Of a stretch of 10,827 bases of DNA, positions 1 through 9,231 are shown piece by piece. The position numbers and the translations under genes were made by a program. The notes under the pieces were generated by a model that worked only from the letters and a program-made list of their open reading frames with translations, was not told the DNA's origin and ran no database searches. Source of the DNA: Chloroflexota bacterium (GTDB taxonomy: Bacteria; Chloroflexota; UBA11872; VXNJ01); contig JAPOVO010000273.1 in the NCBI GenBank assembly GCA_026708165.1, forward strand, positions 1 through 10,827, given 5' to 3'. Numbering within the stretch: position 1 is the stretch's first letter; each line of letters begins with the position of its first letter.

Positions 1-132
1 TTGGGCGCGCAAAGTGTCTGGCATTTTCAACCTATGCAAGGTTAGGCTGGATCGAACTGGTGGCGCAAAGAGGCTCCCCGCGCGCTACCGTGGGCGGTAT
101 ACGGAGGCGAACCCCGCGCAACCGGCTATCTG
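1..132 (+). other. Region upstream of coaX, possibly the tail of an upstream gene
   Basis: One forward frame is open from the left edge (codons from base 2) for 43 codons and stops with TGA at 131-133, sharing its last base with the coaX ATG (TGATG). A GGAGG at 103-107 lies about 25 bases before that ATG, too far to serve it, and nothing resembling a Shine-Dalgarno sits at normal distance. Translational coupling to an upstream gene is therefore plausible. The 43 residues match no family I recognise, and another forward frame is also open, so this may be non-coding leader. No convincing promoter is visible; TATACG at 98-103 has no matching -35. Confidence 0.3.
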
Positions 133-909
133 ATGCTGCTGGCAATCGACATAGGCAACACCAACATAACCATCGGGGCCTTCGATTTCCCCGACATTAG
201 GCGCTCGTGGCGGCTCAATTGCGACCGCTCCAGGACTGCCGATGAATACGCGCTGCTCCTGAAGTCTTTTATCCAATCGGCGGATCTCCGACCCGAAGAC
301 ATCTCGACGGCGATAATCGGGTCTGTGGTCCCGCCGCTTACCGATACCGTCGCCGGCTCCATAAAGCTGGCGTTGCGGGTCGAACCTAAGATCGCTAGGT
401 CCAACGCGATTCCCGGTACACGACCCTTGGTGGACAATCCGCCCGAAGTGGGAATCGACCGCATGGCGAACTGCGTAGCGGCGCACGAGCGCCACGGCAG
501 TCCGGCAATCGTCGTCGACTTTGGCACGACCACCAACTTCGACGTAACCTCCGTCGATGGCCACTACGTAGGCGGCGTGATCGCTCCCGGAGTCTCTATG
601 TCCATCGAATCCCTGTTTCAGGGAGCCTCGCAGCTTCCCAGGATTCAGTTCCGCCGTCCCGGGAAGATCGTCGGTGCCAACACCGTCGCCTGCATGGAGA
701 CGGGCGTCTATTGGGGATACGTCTATTTGGTGCGCTCGATGGTCGATGCGATCAGCGGCGAGCTTGGCGAGAACCCGCGCGTCATCGCGACTGGGGGATT
801 GGCTCCCGCGCTGGCCAACGAGATCGAGTCCATCGACGACATAGACCCGGCGCTCACGCTCCACGGTCTCGCGATAATCCACCAACGGCTGCAAGAGCAG
901 AGCCAATGA
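133..909 (+). CDS. coaX: Type III pantothenate kinase (CoaX)
   Basis: This enzyme phosphorylates pantothenate with ATP in the cytoplasm, the first committed step of coenzyme A synthesis. The 258-residue product has the usual length and the ASKHA-fold landmarks of the family. They are the N-terminal phosphate loop AIDIGNTN (residues 4-11), VGIDR (106-110) with the conserved acidic residue D109, DFGTTTNFD (129-137), GGVIAPG (147-153), NT at 183-184 and the second nucleotide-binding loop ATGGLAP (219-225). The ATG at 133 puts the MLLAIDIGNT start exactly where family members begin. No Shine-Dalgarno stands before it, so translation may be coupled to an upstream frame. The gene ends with TGA overlapping the coaBC ATG, so the two CoA genes very probably form one transcript. 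Type III kinases are generally insensitive to CoA feedback and unrelated in fold to E. coli CoaA; that is family knowledge. Confidence 0.97.
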   Translation: MLLAIDIGNTNITIGAFDFPDIRRSWRLNCDRSRTADEYALLLKSFIQSADLRPEDISTAIIGSVVPPLTDTVAGSIKLALRVEPKIARSNAIPGTRPLVDNPPEVGIDRMANCVAAHERHGSPAIVVDFGTTTNFDVTSVDGHYVGGVIAPGVSMSIESLFQGASQLPRIQFRRPGKIVGANTVACMETGVYWGYVYLVRSMVDAISGELGENPRVIATGGLAPALANEIESIDDIDPALTLHGLAIIHQRLQEQSQ

Positions 910-2105
910 TCCTCAGCGGCAAGCGAATAGTGCTCGGGGTGACCGGAAGCATCGCGGCGTACAAGGCTGTTTATCTGGCCAGCGTCCTCACGAAGTTTGG
1001 CGCCAGGCTCGATGCGGTTATGACCCCCTCCGCCGCGCGGTTCGTCGGCCCCGTCAGCTTCGAAGGTCTTACCGGAAGGCCCGCATACACGAGCGTGATG
1101 CAGTCGACACCGGAGGGCGAGATCGCCCACGTGGCGCTCGGATCGACCGCCCAAGCCGTCGTAATCGCCCCGGCTACGGCCGGCACCATCGCGCGGCTCG
1201 CCGCCGGAATGGCGTCCGACATCCTCACGGCTACGGTCCTCTCCTCGGCGGCGCCGGTCGTCATCGCGCCCGCGATGGAGTCCGAGATGTACCTGAGCGC
1301 CGTTACTCGCGAAAACCTCCAGACTCTCCAATCGCGGGGAGCCACCGTCATCGAGCCGGAAACCGGCCGCCTCGCCAGCGGCCGCGAGGGGCCGGGGCGC
1401 ATGGCCGAACCCGACCGGATAATCGACATTCTCCGCGGAGTTCTCGGCAGAGGCGGACCGCTCGCCGGTCGAAAGATTGTCGTCACCGCTGGAGGCACCA
1501 GAGGACAGATCGATCCGGTCCGTTTTATCGGCAATCCATCGTCGGGGCGTCAGGGAATTGCCATCGCCGCCGAGGCCCGCGACCGCGGTGCGCGCGTGAG
1601 CCTGATACTGGGAAATCACTCTCACCCGCCGCCGGCCGGCGTTCAACTACTGCACACCCTCAGCTACGCGGCGATGCGGGATGCTGTTCTCAATGAAACC
1701 GCCGGCTGCGACGCGTTGATAATGGCGGCGGCCGTCAACGACTTCGAGGCCGCCCAGGTGAGTCCCGGCAAAATCAAGAAATCTGGCGGCGGACTTACGC
1801 TGTCGCTTACCGAAAACCCCGACTTTCTGCTGGATCTGAACGACGACATGGTTAAGATCGGATTCGCCGCCGAGACCGGGGAGTTGAAGAAGAACGCCGA
1901 ATCGAAGCTGGCTGAAAAACGGCTCGACGCGATTGTTGCGAATGACGTGACGGAGGAAGGCGCGGGATTCGCGTCGCCGACCAATCATGTCAGGATTCTG
2001 AGACGCGGAGCCAAGTGGCACGACGTTCCGCTCGGAACGAAAGAGTCGGTGGCTGAGAAGATCGTCGACGTGGTCCAGGATCTCGTGGGAGACCGGGCCG
2101 GTTAG
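906..2105 (+). CDS. coaBC: Bifunctional phosphopantothenoylcysteine decarboxylase / phosphopantothenate-cysteine ligase (CoaBC, Dfp)
   Basis: The 399-residue protein joins cysteine to 4'-phosphopantothenate (CoaB half, CTP-dependent) and decarboxylates the product (CoaC half, FMN-dependent). The true start is the ATG at 906, overlapping the coaX stop. The frame stays open further upstream, but only as coaX shadow. CoaC spans about residues 1-180: VTGSIAAYK (12-20) for FMN, catalytic H75 in IAHVAL, and APATAGTIA (88-96). CoaB spans about 188-395: TAGGTRGQIDPVRFIGN with N210, AAAVNDF (274-280), and KIKK with K289. H75, N210 and K289 fall at the same numbers as the catalytic residues of E. coli Dfp. 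Two expected CoaC residues differ: the PAMN motif reads PAMESEMY (Glu at 125), and the substrate flap reads LASG (Ser at 158, where E. coli has Cys). I believe such variants occur in other bacteria, so activity is likely kept. Confidence 0.96.
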   Translation: MILSGKRIVLGVTGSIAAYKAVYLASVLTKFGARLDAVMTPSAARFVGPVSFEGLTGRPAYTSVMQSTPEGEIAHVALGSTAQAVVIAPATAGTIARLAAGMASDILTATVLSSAAPVVIAPAMESEMYLSAVTRENLQTLQSRGATVIEPETGRLASGREGPGRMAEPDRIIDILRGVLGRGGPLAGRKIVVTAGGTRGQIDPVRFIGNPSSGRQGIAIAAEARDRGARVSLILGNHSHPPPAGVQLLHTLSYAAMRDAVLNETAGCDALIMAAAVNDFEAAQVSPGKIKKSGGGLTLSLTENPDFLLDLNDDMVKIGFAAETGELKKNAESKLAEKRLDAIVANDVTEEGAGFASPTNHVRILRRGAKWHDVPLGTKESVAEKIVDVVQDLVGDRAG

Positions 2106-2121
2106 CGGCAGCATTCGCCCG

Positions 2122-2136
2122 CCTGCGCGGCAGGGG
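2122..2136 (+). promoter_or_regulatory. Hairpin overlapping the ribosome binding site of the small membrane protein
   Basis: CCTGC (2122-2126) and GCAGG (2130-2134) form a 5-bp GC-rich stem with a GCG loop. The right arm covers the start of the AGGGG Shine-Dalgarno (2132-2136), five bases before the ATG at 2142. If formed, it would reduce initiation unless ribosomes finishing coaBC just upstream opened it. The hairpin is short, so this could be chance. Confidence 0.25.
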
Positions 2137-2141
2137 TAACT

Positions 2142-2450
2142 ATGGAGCAAGAACAAGGGAACTCGCCCGCCGGGTCGAAACCCAACGTCATGGAGCCCGT
2201 GCGGACGGTATCCGTAACCGACGCCTCTATCCGCCCGCCGCGGGTAGATTCCCCGTCGCCCGGACCGGTTGCGCCTCATGCAGTTGCCGCCGTCCCCTCC
2301 ACGTTTTTGGGAGATCGAGGCGGTCATCGACAAACCGGGACTCCGGGCGTCGACTCCCGCTGGCCGCTGACTCTCCTGGCTCTGCTCGTCGCAGGCATTG
2401 TGATCGGCGCCTTGGTCGGCTCGGTGCTCGCCGTCATCGCGTTTCCCTAG
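2142..2450 (+). CDS. Small single-pass membrane protein with glycine-zipper segment, function unknown
   Basis: The 102-residue product matches no family I recognise. Residues 1-72 are hydrophilic and rich in Pro, Ser and Gly (PPRVDSPSPGPVAP at 32-45), so probably disordered. Residues 74-101 form one strongly hydrophobic helix beginning WPLTLLALLVAG and ending almost at the C-terminus. It contains G85, G89 and G93 spaced as a GxxxGxxxG glycine zipper, a pattern that often drives helix packing. There is no signal peptide at the N-terminus, and the C-terminal position of the helix suggests a tail-anchored layout with the disordered part most likely in the cytoplasm. AGGGG lies five bases before the ATG, the best ribosome site in the window's left half. 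It sits 36 bases after coaBC and is probably cotranscribed. A longer minus-strand frame overlaps it, but the good RBS and the clean membrane helix favour this reading. Confidence 0.62.
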   Translation: MEQEQGNSPAGSKPNVMEPVRTVSVTDASIRPPRVDSPSPGPVAPHAVAAVPSTFLGDRGGHRQTGTPGVDSRWPLTLLALLVAGIVIGALVGSVLAVIAFP

Positions 2451-2499
2451 TCCGGCACGGTCCTGCAAGGTTCCCGGGATGCTGGTCCGCTTCCGCCAT

Positions 2500-2505
2500 T
2501 ACAAT
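2500..2505 (+). promoter_or_regulatory. Candidate -10 element for recJ
   Basis: TACAAT, one mismatch from TATAAT, lies in the 93-base gap between the small membrane gene and recJ, 38 bases before the GTG, in otherwise GC-rich sequence. No good -35 is present at 16-18 bases upstream, so the call rests on the -10 and its place between two gene groups. Confidence 0.35.
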
Positions 2506-2543
2506 TCCCACCGAGCCAGGATCCTATTGCCCGGAGAGCTAGC

Positions 2544-4238
2544 GTGACTCTGAGCATCACCGGTAAGCGATGGGAAATCTCGAAGCGCGCCCCCAGGAGC
2601 GTATTCAGCAAGAACGCCGACCTCCCCCCGCTGGCCGTCCAGCTTCTTCACAACCGGTCGTATAAGAGCCGCGAGCAAATCGAATCGGTCTTGGATAATT
2701 CCGAGCCGCCGCACGACCCGTTCCTCATGTCGGGAATGGAAGAGGCTGTCGAGAGGATTCTTCGCGCGCTCCAATCCCGCGAGACCATCTGCGTTTATGC
2801 GGACTACGACGCCGACGGAGTCTCGGGGGCGGCCGTGCTTATCTCCATGCTTCGGTCGCTCGGAGCCGACCCGCGCTCCTACTTTCCCAAACGCTTGGAA
2901 GAGGGCTACGGACTCAACGAGCGTGCCATCCGCGCGATCCGCGAGTCCGGAGCGGACGTCTTGATATCGACCGACTGTGGAGCGAACGCCGTCCAGGAAA
3001 TCGCCGTGGCCGCTGAACTGGGGCTCGATGTGATCGTGACCGACCACCATATCGTCCACACCGATCTTCCCGGAGCCGCCGCCGCGATAAATCCTCACCA
3101 TCCGGGAGAGCCGTACCCCTTTGACGGCCTCGCCGGCGTCGGTGTGGCCTACAAGCTCGCAGAGGCCGTTCTGCTCGAAGCGGAGATCGAGACCGCCGTC
3201 GAAGCCGAAAGTCTGCTGGACTTCGTCGCGCTGGGGACCGTCGCGGATGTGGTCCCGCTTCGCGGCGAGAATCGCTGGCTCGTGCGCGAGGGACTCAGCC
3301 GGCTCAACCGATCGCCGCGCGCCGGAATGGCCGCGCTCATCGACGCCGCTGGCGTGGAGCCGGGAGATGTGACGTCAACCGACATCGCGTTTCGTCTTGG
3401 CCCGCGTATCAATGCCGCCGGACGCATGAAAGACGCCGCGATTGCGCTCGAGTTGCTTCTCCAACCCAACGTCAACAGTGCCCGCCGGCAAGCGGCGGTT
3501 CTTAACGACCTTAACCGTCAGCGCCAGCGAGCGACCGACGGCGTGCTCGATGAAATCTCGACCATGACGCCGGCAACCGGCCCGATATTGGCGCATGGCG
3601 CGGATTGGCCTCTGGGCGTGCTGGGGCTTGCGGCCGGGCGTCTGGTGTCCGAGACAGGCAGACCTGCCTTCGTGTCTTCCGGGCAGGCTGGCGACGCGAG
3701 GGGCTCCGCCCGCGGTCCCGAGGGAGCCAATGTAAGCGATACCCTCAAAGCCTGTGCCGATGTGTTGGAGCGATTCGGCGGGCACGAACGCGCCGCGGGA
3801 TTCAGCCTTGAACCTGAGCGAGTCGGCGAGTTTCACGATGCAGTCAGGCGGTACTGGGCTGAATCGGACCAGCCCCAAGCTGCGGACCTGACGCTGAACG
3901 CCGACTGCCGTCTCCTGCCTAGGACAATCAGCTTTGAAACGCTCGACCTGCATCAGGCGCTCGAACCTTTCGGCGAGGGATTCCGAGAGCCGGTATACGT
4001 CACGTCCGGCCTCACTCTTGGCCGCGCCGACCGCGTAGGTAATAATCAAAATCACCTGAAATTGATGTTCCGGGACATACCGGTTTCGGTGTCGCCTATC
4101 TGGTTTGGGATGGGGATGGTGGCCGATGAACTCGCTTTGGGCGCGCGCTACGATGTGGCGTTCAGGCTGGGAAAAAGCTGGTTCCGTGGCGAGCCGCGCG
4201 TCGACCTTTTCGTCGAGGACATGCGGACCGCGTCCTAG
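2544..4238 (+). CDS. recJ: Single-stranded-DNA-specific 5'-3' exonuclease RecJ
   Basis: RecJ degrades single-stranded DNA 5' to 3' in recombinational repair, mismatch repair and processing of stalled forks. The 564-residue product is near the usual length. The DHH phosphoesterase core is complete: motif I YADYDADG (85-92), motif II STDCG (142-146), motif III VTDHH (165-169) followed by NPHHP, and motif IV GTVADVVPL (231-239). These supply the Asp/His ligands for two divalent metals. RLGPRINAAGRM (284-295) leads into the DHHA1 region, with LGVLGLAAGRL (357-367), GSARG (387-391) and FGGHERAAG (411-419). A final OB-like part of about 140 residues follows. The GTG start has GGAG upstream. The next gene, rel, starts 29 bases after the stop; recJ beside rel is a recurring bacterial arrangement. 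The frame is intact and shows nothing odd. Confidence 0.96.
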   Translation: MTLSITGKRWEISKRAPRSVFSKNADLPPLAVQLLHNRSYKSREQIESVLDNSEPPHDPFLMSGMEEAVERILRALQSRETICVYADYDADGVSGAAVLISMLRSLGADPRSYFPKRLEEGYGLNERAIRAIRESGADVLISTDCGANAVQEIAVAAELGLDVIVTDHHIVHTDLPGAAAAINPHHPGEPYPFDGLAGVGVAYKLAEAVLLEAEIETAVEAESLLDFVALGTVADVVPLRGENRWLVREGLSRLNRSPRAGMAALIDAAGVEPGDVTSTDIAFRLGPRINAAGRMKDAAIALELLLQPNVNSARRQAAVLNDLNRQRQRATDGVLDEISTMTPATGPILAHGADWPLGVLGLAAGRLVSETGRPAFVSSGQAGDARGSARGPEGANVSDTLKACADVLERFGGHERAAGFSLEPERVGEFHDAVRRYWAESDQPQAADLTLNADCRLLPRTISFETLDLHQALEPFGEGFREPVYVTSGLTLGRADRVGNNQNHLKLMFRDIPVSVSPIWFGMGMVADELALGARYDVAFRLGKSWFRGEPRVDLFVEDMRTAS

Positions 4239-4267
4239 CCGTCGGTCTGGCCGGGGAAACGCCTAGA

Positions 4268-6672
<2,405 letters not shown>

Positions 6673-6676
<4 letters not shown>

Positions 6677-7772
6677 GCAACCGCGAGTCGGAGTTCGACG
6701 AAAAGATCGCCCGCGTGCGCCGCCTTATGGCCCGCAAGGGCTGGCATTGGGTTGCGCTCTCCGGCGTAGACTCGCTCGCGTGGATCACGGGCGGAGCCAG
6801 GTGCTTCGTTGACCCGGGCGGTCCGGCCGGTATCGCCACGATCCTGCTCGGCGCCGACACCGCCATCCTGGTTACCGACAAGGTGGAAGAACGCCGCCTC
6901 CGCGACGAGGAGCTGGCCGGACTGCCGCTGGAATACTCGGTTCAGGACTGGACTGACTGGTACTCGCGGCGGGCCGACGTTCTCAAAAAGCTGATCGGAG
7001 CCCAACGCGGCGTATCCGATGTACCGCTCTCAGGCTGGGAATCTGGGGAATCGGAGCTTCAACAGCTCCGGTTCAGCCTCACCGGCCCGGAGCAAATCCG
7101 GTTCCGCAAGCTGGCCCGCGAAGCTGCCGTGGCGCTTGGAAGGTCGCTCCCGAGATAACGCAGGGGACCACCGAGAGCCAAATCGCCGCAAACATCGAAG
7201 CCGAGCTCGCCGCGGCCAATATACGATCTCCGGTCACGCTCGTCGCCGCGGACGAGCGCGTATTCAACTACCGTCATCCGCTCGCTACGGCCATGAAGGT
7301 CGATAGGTACGCGATGGTCGTCAGTTCGGCAACCCGCCACGGCCTCTACGCGTCGTTGACGCGGCTAGTCCATTTCGGACCGCCGACTAGGGAGTTGACC
7401 GATAAGGCCAGGGCGTGCGCCGAAATCGACGCGGCGATGATATCCGCGACCAGAATCGACGCGCCGGTCGCGCATATCTTCCGTTCCACGGTGCGGGCCT
7501 ATGCCGACCAGGGCTACGCCAACGAGTGGAAGCTGCACCACCAGGGCGGAGCCGCCGGATACCGGTCGCGCGAGTATTTCGCCGACTTCGCTTGTCCCTT
7601 CACGGTCCAGAATGCTCAGGCGTTCGCGTGGAATCCGTCGATTACGGGCGTCAAGAGCGAGGACACGGTCCTCGTGAACGAGCTTGGCGCCGACGTCATC
7701 ACCGCCACCGGCAACTGGCCTCAAATCGCTACCGGCAGGGGCCTTGACCGCCCGGCGATCCTCGAACTGTGA
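6673..7772 (+). pseudogene. M24 (creatinase/aminopeptidase P-like) family protein, frameshifted
   Basis: Two frames together read as one M24 protein of about 366 residues. The first part (TTG 6673, overlapping the rel stop, to TAA 7158) holds the creatinase-type N-terminal domain, through REAAVALG ending at 7140. The second continues one frame back from about 7140 (KVAPEITQGTTES) to TGA 7772 and holds the pita-bread domain. Loss of one base near 7138-7142 explains the break; there is no slippery heptamer, so programmed shifting is unlikely. By eye most M24 metal ligands are missing. The two Asp sites read VVSSATRHG and YASLTR, the His region reads HHQGGAAGY, and the first Glu site reads AWNPSITG; only the E of KSED remains. 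I recall an M24 subfamily with this HHQGG pattern, so the change may be a family trait and the protein a non-peptidase. Pseudogene or sequencing error cannot be told apart here. Confidence 0.82.
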
Positions 7773-7810
7773 CGGAATGGAGGATTCTTCGGCCATCTGG
7801 TCCCTCGATC

Positions 7811-7836
7811 GTCATTCCCGCGAAAGCGGGAATCCA
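7811..7836 (+). repeat. Intergenic repeat A, short form (single GAAA-loop hairpin)
   Basis: ATTCCCGC (7814-7821) and GCGGGAAT (7826-7833) form a perfect 8-bp stem around a GAAA loop, a stable GNRA tetraloop type. GTC precedes it and CCAT follows. It lies 39 bases after the M24 stop and could end that transcript, but there is no T-run. Confidence 0.85.
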
Positions 7837-7914
7837 TCCCCTCCGCCTCGATGGGAAGGGACTGGGGTGAGGGTATGCCTCCACTCGCGCTGGCTGCCGG
7901 ACGCCTGATCAGGG

Positions 7915-7943
7915 TCGGACCCGACGGCTCGCCCCGATGTAGA
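7915..7943 (+). promoter_or_regulatory. Candidate promoter of the first PHP gene
   Basis: TCGGAC (7915-7920) and TGTAGA (7938-7943) are separated by 17 bases. The same TCGGAC-17-TRTAGA stands before the paralog while the 17-base spacer has diverged at about 7 positions, which suggests the hexamers are held by selection. The match to sigma-70 consensus is only moderate. Confidence 0.45.
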
Positions 7944-7981
7944 CTTTCCTGGGTTCGTCCATCTTCATCGTAGAGCCGCTT

Positions 7982-8866
7982 GTGAACAGCCGAAGTCCGT
8001 TCGATTCGCCCGGTGTTTGGCTCAAAGGGAACTTGCACACGCACTCCACCGAATCCGACGGCGCCCGGGACCCGGACGATGTCGTGAGCTGGTATGCGGA
8101 CCGCGGCTACGACTTTCTCGCCATCACCGATCACCGTACCCGGACTATCGTCGATCCACCGGAGGACAATTCCCTGATCATGCTCCCGTCGATGGAGCTC
8201 GACGGCCGGGACAAGTCTTTCGGCGGCGAATACCATCTCACGGGTATCGGCCTCGCGAGCCTGGACCGCACTGAGAGCGGCACGTCGCTTCAGGCCGCCG
8301 TCGACCAGGTCAAGGCTGATGGCGGGCTGGCGATTCTCGCCCATCCCAACTGGCTCGGCATTGCCCCTCACCAGGTTTTCCCTATCTCCGGCCTCGACGG
8401 GTTGGAAGTCTTCAACGTCAACTGCGAACAGGGCAACGGCAAGGGCGAATCCGGCCAACTGTGGGACCATGTGTTTGACGCTGGCATGTCGCTGCACGGG
8501 TTGGCCGTAGACGATGCGCACTGGCATGGGCCGGACGCGGGTAAGGCCTGGGTTGTGGTGCGGTCCCAAACGCGTACCGCGGAGGGTGTCTACGATGCGC
8601 TCGCCACGGGTTGCTTCTACTCGACGCAAGGCCCGGAAATCCACTCGTTTACCGTTGACGGCAACGTCGCCCGTGCCCGCTGTTCGCCCGTCGTGGATAT
8701 ACGCTTCGTCTCCCAAGGCAAATTCGGAAGGCGTTTTACGTCCGAAAACGGCGAAATCGAAGAGGCCGAGTTTGTCCTCTACGGCCAGGAGAAGTACGTG
8801 CGGCTGGTTTGCATCGACCGCGAAGGCCGGATGGCCTGGTCGAATCCAGTGATGACGGCGGCCTAG
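7982..8866 (+). CDS. PHP-domain metallohydrolase, CehA/McbA-like, paralog 1
   Basis: The 294-residue product is a complete PHP-fold protein and probably a cytoplasmic metal-dependent hydrolase, with no signal peptide. Conserved metal-site motifs follow the family order: NLHTH (H19, H21), D26, ITDH (D50, H51), MELD (E72), H85, LAHP (H121), LEVFN (E142) and VDDAH (D178, H180). About 80 C-terminal residues, from around 215, look like a beta-rich accessory domain. PHP proteins include phosphoesterases, histidinol phosphatase and polymerase exonuclease domains. The compact CehA/McbA-like group includes carbaryl hydrolases, but the substrate here cannot be told. The GTG start is supported by the paralog, whose homology begins at the same codon, with GAG as a weak ribosome site. 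The gene stands alone, 209 bases after the M24 stop. Confidence 0.9.
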   Translation: MNSRSPFDSPGVWLKGNLHTHSTESDGARDPDDVVSWYADRGYDFLAITDHRTRTIVDPPEDNSLIMLPSMELDGRDKSFGGEYHLTGIGLASLDRTESGTSLQAAVDQVKADGGLAILAHPNWLGIAPHQVFPISGLDGLEVFNVNCEQGNGKGESGQLWDHVFDAGMSLHGLAVDDAHWHGPDAGKAWVVVRSQTRTAEGVYDALATGCFYSTQGPEIHSFTVDGNVARARCSPVVDIRFVSQGKFGRRFTSENGEIEEAEFVLYGQEKYVRLVCIDREGRMAWSNPVMTAA

Positions 8867-8889
8867 CACTCCTCAATCGCCATCTTTCC

Positions 8890-8940
8890 GTCATTCCCGC
8901 GAAGCATGTCGCCGCGAAAGCGGGGATCGGGAATCCATCC
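8890..8940 (+). repeat. Intergenic repeat B, long form (nested hairpin)
   Basis: The outer arms ATTCCCG (8893-8899) and CGGGAAT (8928-8934) enclose an inner hairpin CCGC-GAAA-GCGG (8912-8923). It begins GTCATTCCC-like (TCATTCCCGCGAAGCATGTC) and ends AATCCATCC, 24 bases after the first PHP stop codon. Confidence 0.85.
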
Positions 8941-8954
8941 CCTCCAACAAAATC

Positions 8955-8977
8955 CTCTCTCCCTTGATGGGAGAGGG
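8955..8977 (+). repeat. Hairpin repeat element CCTCTCCC...GGGAGAGG type
   Basis: CTCTCCC (8957-8963) pairs with GGGAGAG (8969-8975) around TTGAT, extending to 9 bp with one G-T pair. It is followed by AAAGGGTGAGGGTG. Repeat A is followed by a degenerate version (CTCGATGGGAAGGG, then GGGGTGAGGGTA), so this may be a regular companion of the GTCATTCC repeats. With no T-run it is a poor terminator. Confidence 0.6.
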
Positions 8978-9037
8978 AAAGGGTGAGGGTGAAAGCCGGA
9001 ATCCAGTTCTCGCTATTTCGTCACGCCGCTCCCTATC

Positions 9038-9086
9038 GTCATTCCCGCGAAGCACGTCCTCGCGAAAGCGGGGAGCGGGAATCCAT
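9038..9086 (+). repeat. Intergenic repeat C, long form (nested hairpin)
   Basis: The outer arms ATTCCCGC (9041-9048) and GCGGGAAT (9075-9082) enclose CCTCGC-GAAA-GCGGGG (9058-9073, one T-G pair). By its flanks it is the positional counterpart of repeat A in the duplicated unit, but about 22 bases longer. The extra bases are the second hairpin module. Confidence 0.88.
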
Positions 9087-9163
9087 CCCCCTCCGCCTCG
9101 ATGGAAAGGGTTGCGGCCAGGGCATCCTCCCAACTGCGCCGGCTCCCGGATGCCCGATCAAGG

Positions 9164-9192
9164 TCGGACCGGACGCCTGACTGCAATATAGA
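9164..9192 (+). promoter_or_regulatory. Candidate promoter of the second PHP gene
   Basis: TCGGAC (9164-9169), 17 bases, then TATAGA (9187-9192) stand at the place equivalent to the promoter of the first PHP gene. The -10 is closer to consensus here than in copy 1 (TATAGA against TGTAGA), so this copy might be transcribed more strongly. GGAG lies 7 bases before the GTG. Confidence 0.48.
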
Positions 9193-9231
9193 CTCTAGCT
9201 GGATTCGTCATTCCCCATTTCGGAGCCGCCC

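Noticed and set aside
711..905. coaBC start upstream of 906 (the frame is open back to 711)
   Set aside because: The extension overlaps coaX and its translation is arginine-rich shadow. The ATG at 906 starts MILSGKRIVLGVTG, which matches the family N-terminus.
85..906. Minus-strand open frame opposite coaX
   Set aside because: It is a codon-bias shadow of coaX; the + strand protein has every family motif.
7130..7160. Programmed -1 ribosomal frameshift in the M24 gene
   Set aside because: The codons around the junction (CTT GGA AGG) do not form an X-XXY-YYZ slippery site and I see no strong stem shortly downstream. A one-base deletion is simpler.
7814..7833. Perfect GAAA-loop hairpin as an intrinsic terminator for the rel-M24 transcript
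   Set aside because: No T-run follows, and the same hairpin recurs as a dispersed repeat in several contexts, including upstream of a gene, so repeat is the better description.
7721..8869. A 382-codon minus-strand open frame across the first PHP gene and the intergenic repeat
   Set aside because: It runs through a repeat element and mirrors the PHP gene, with no family resemblance of its own. The + strand gene has all catalytic motifs and a paralog.
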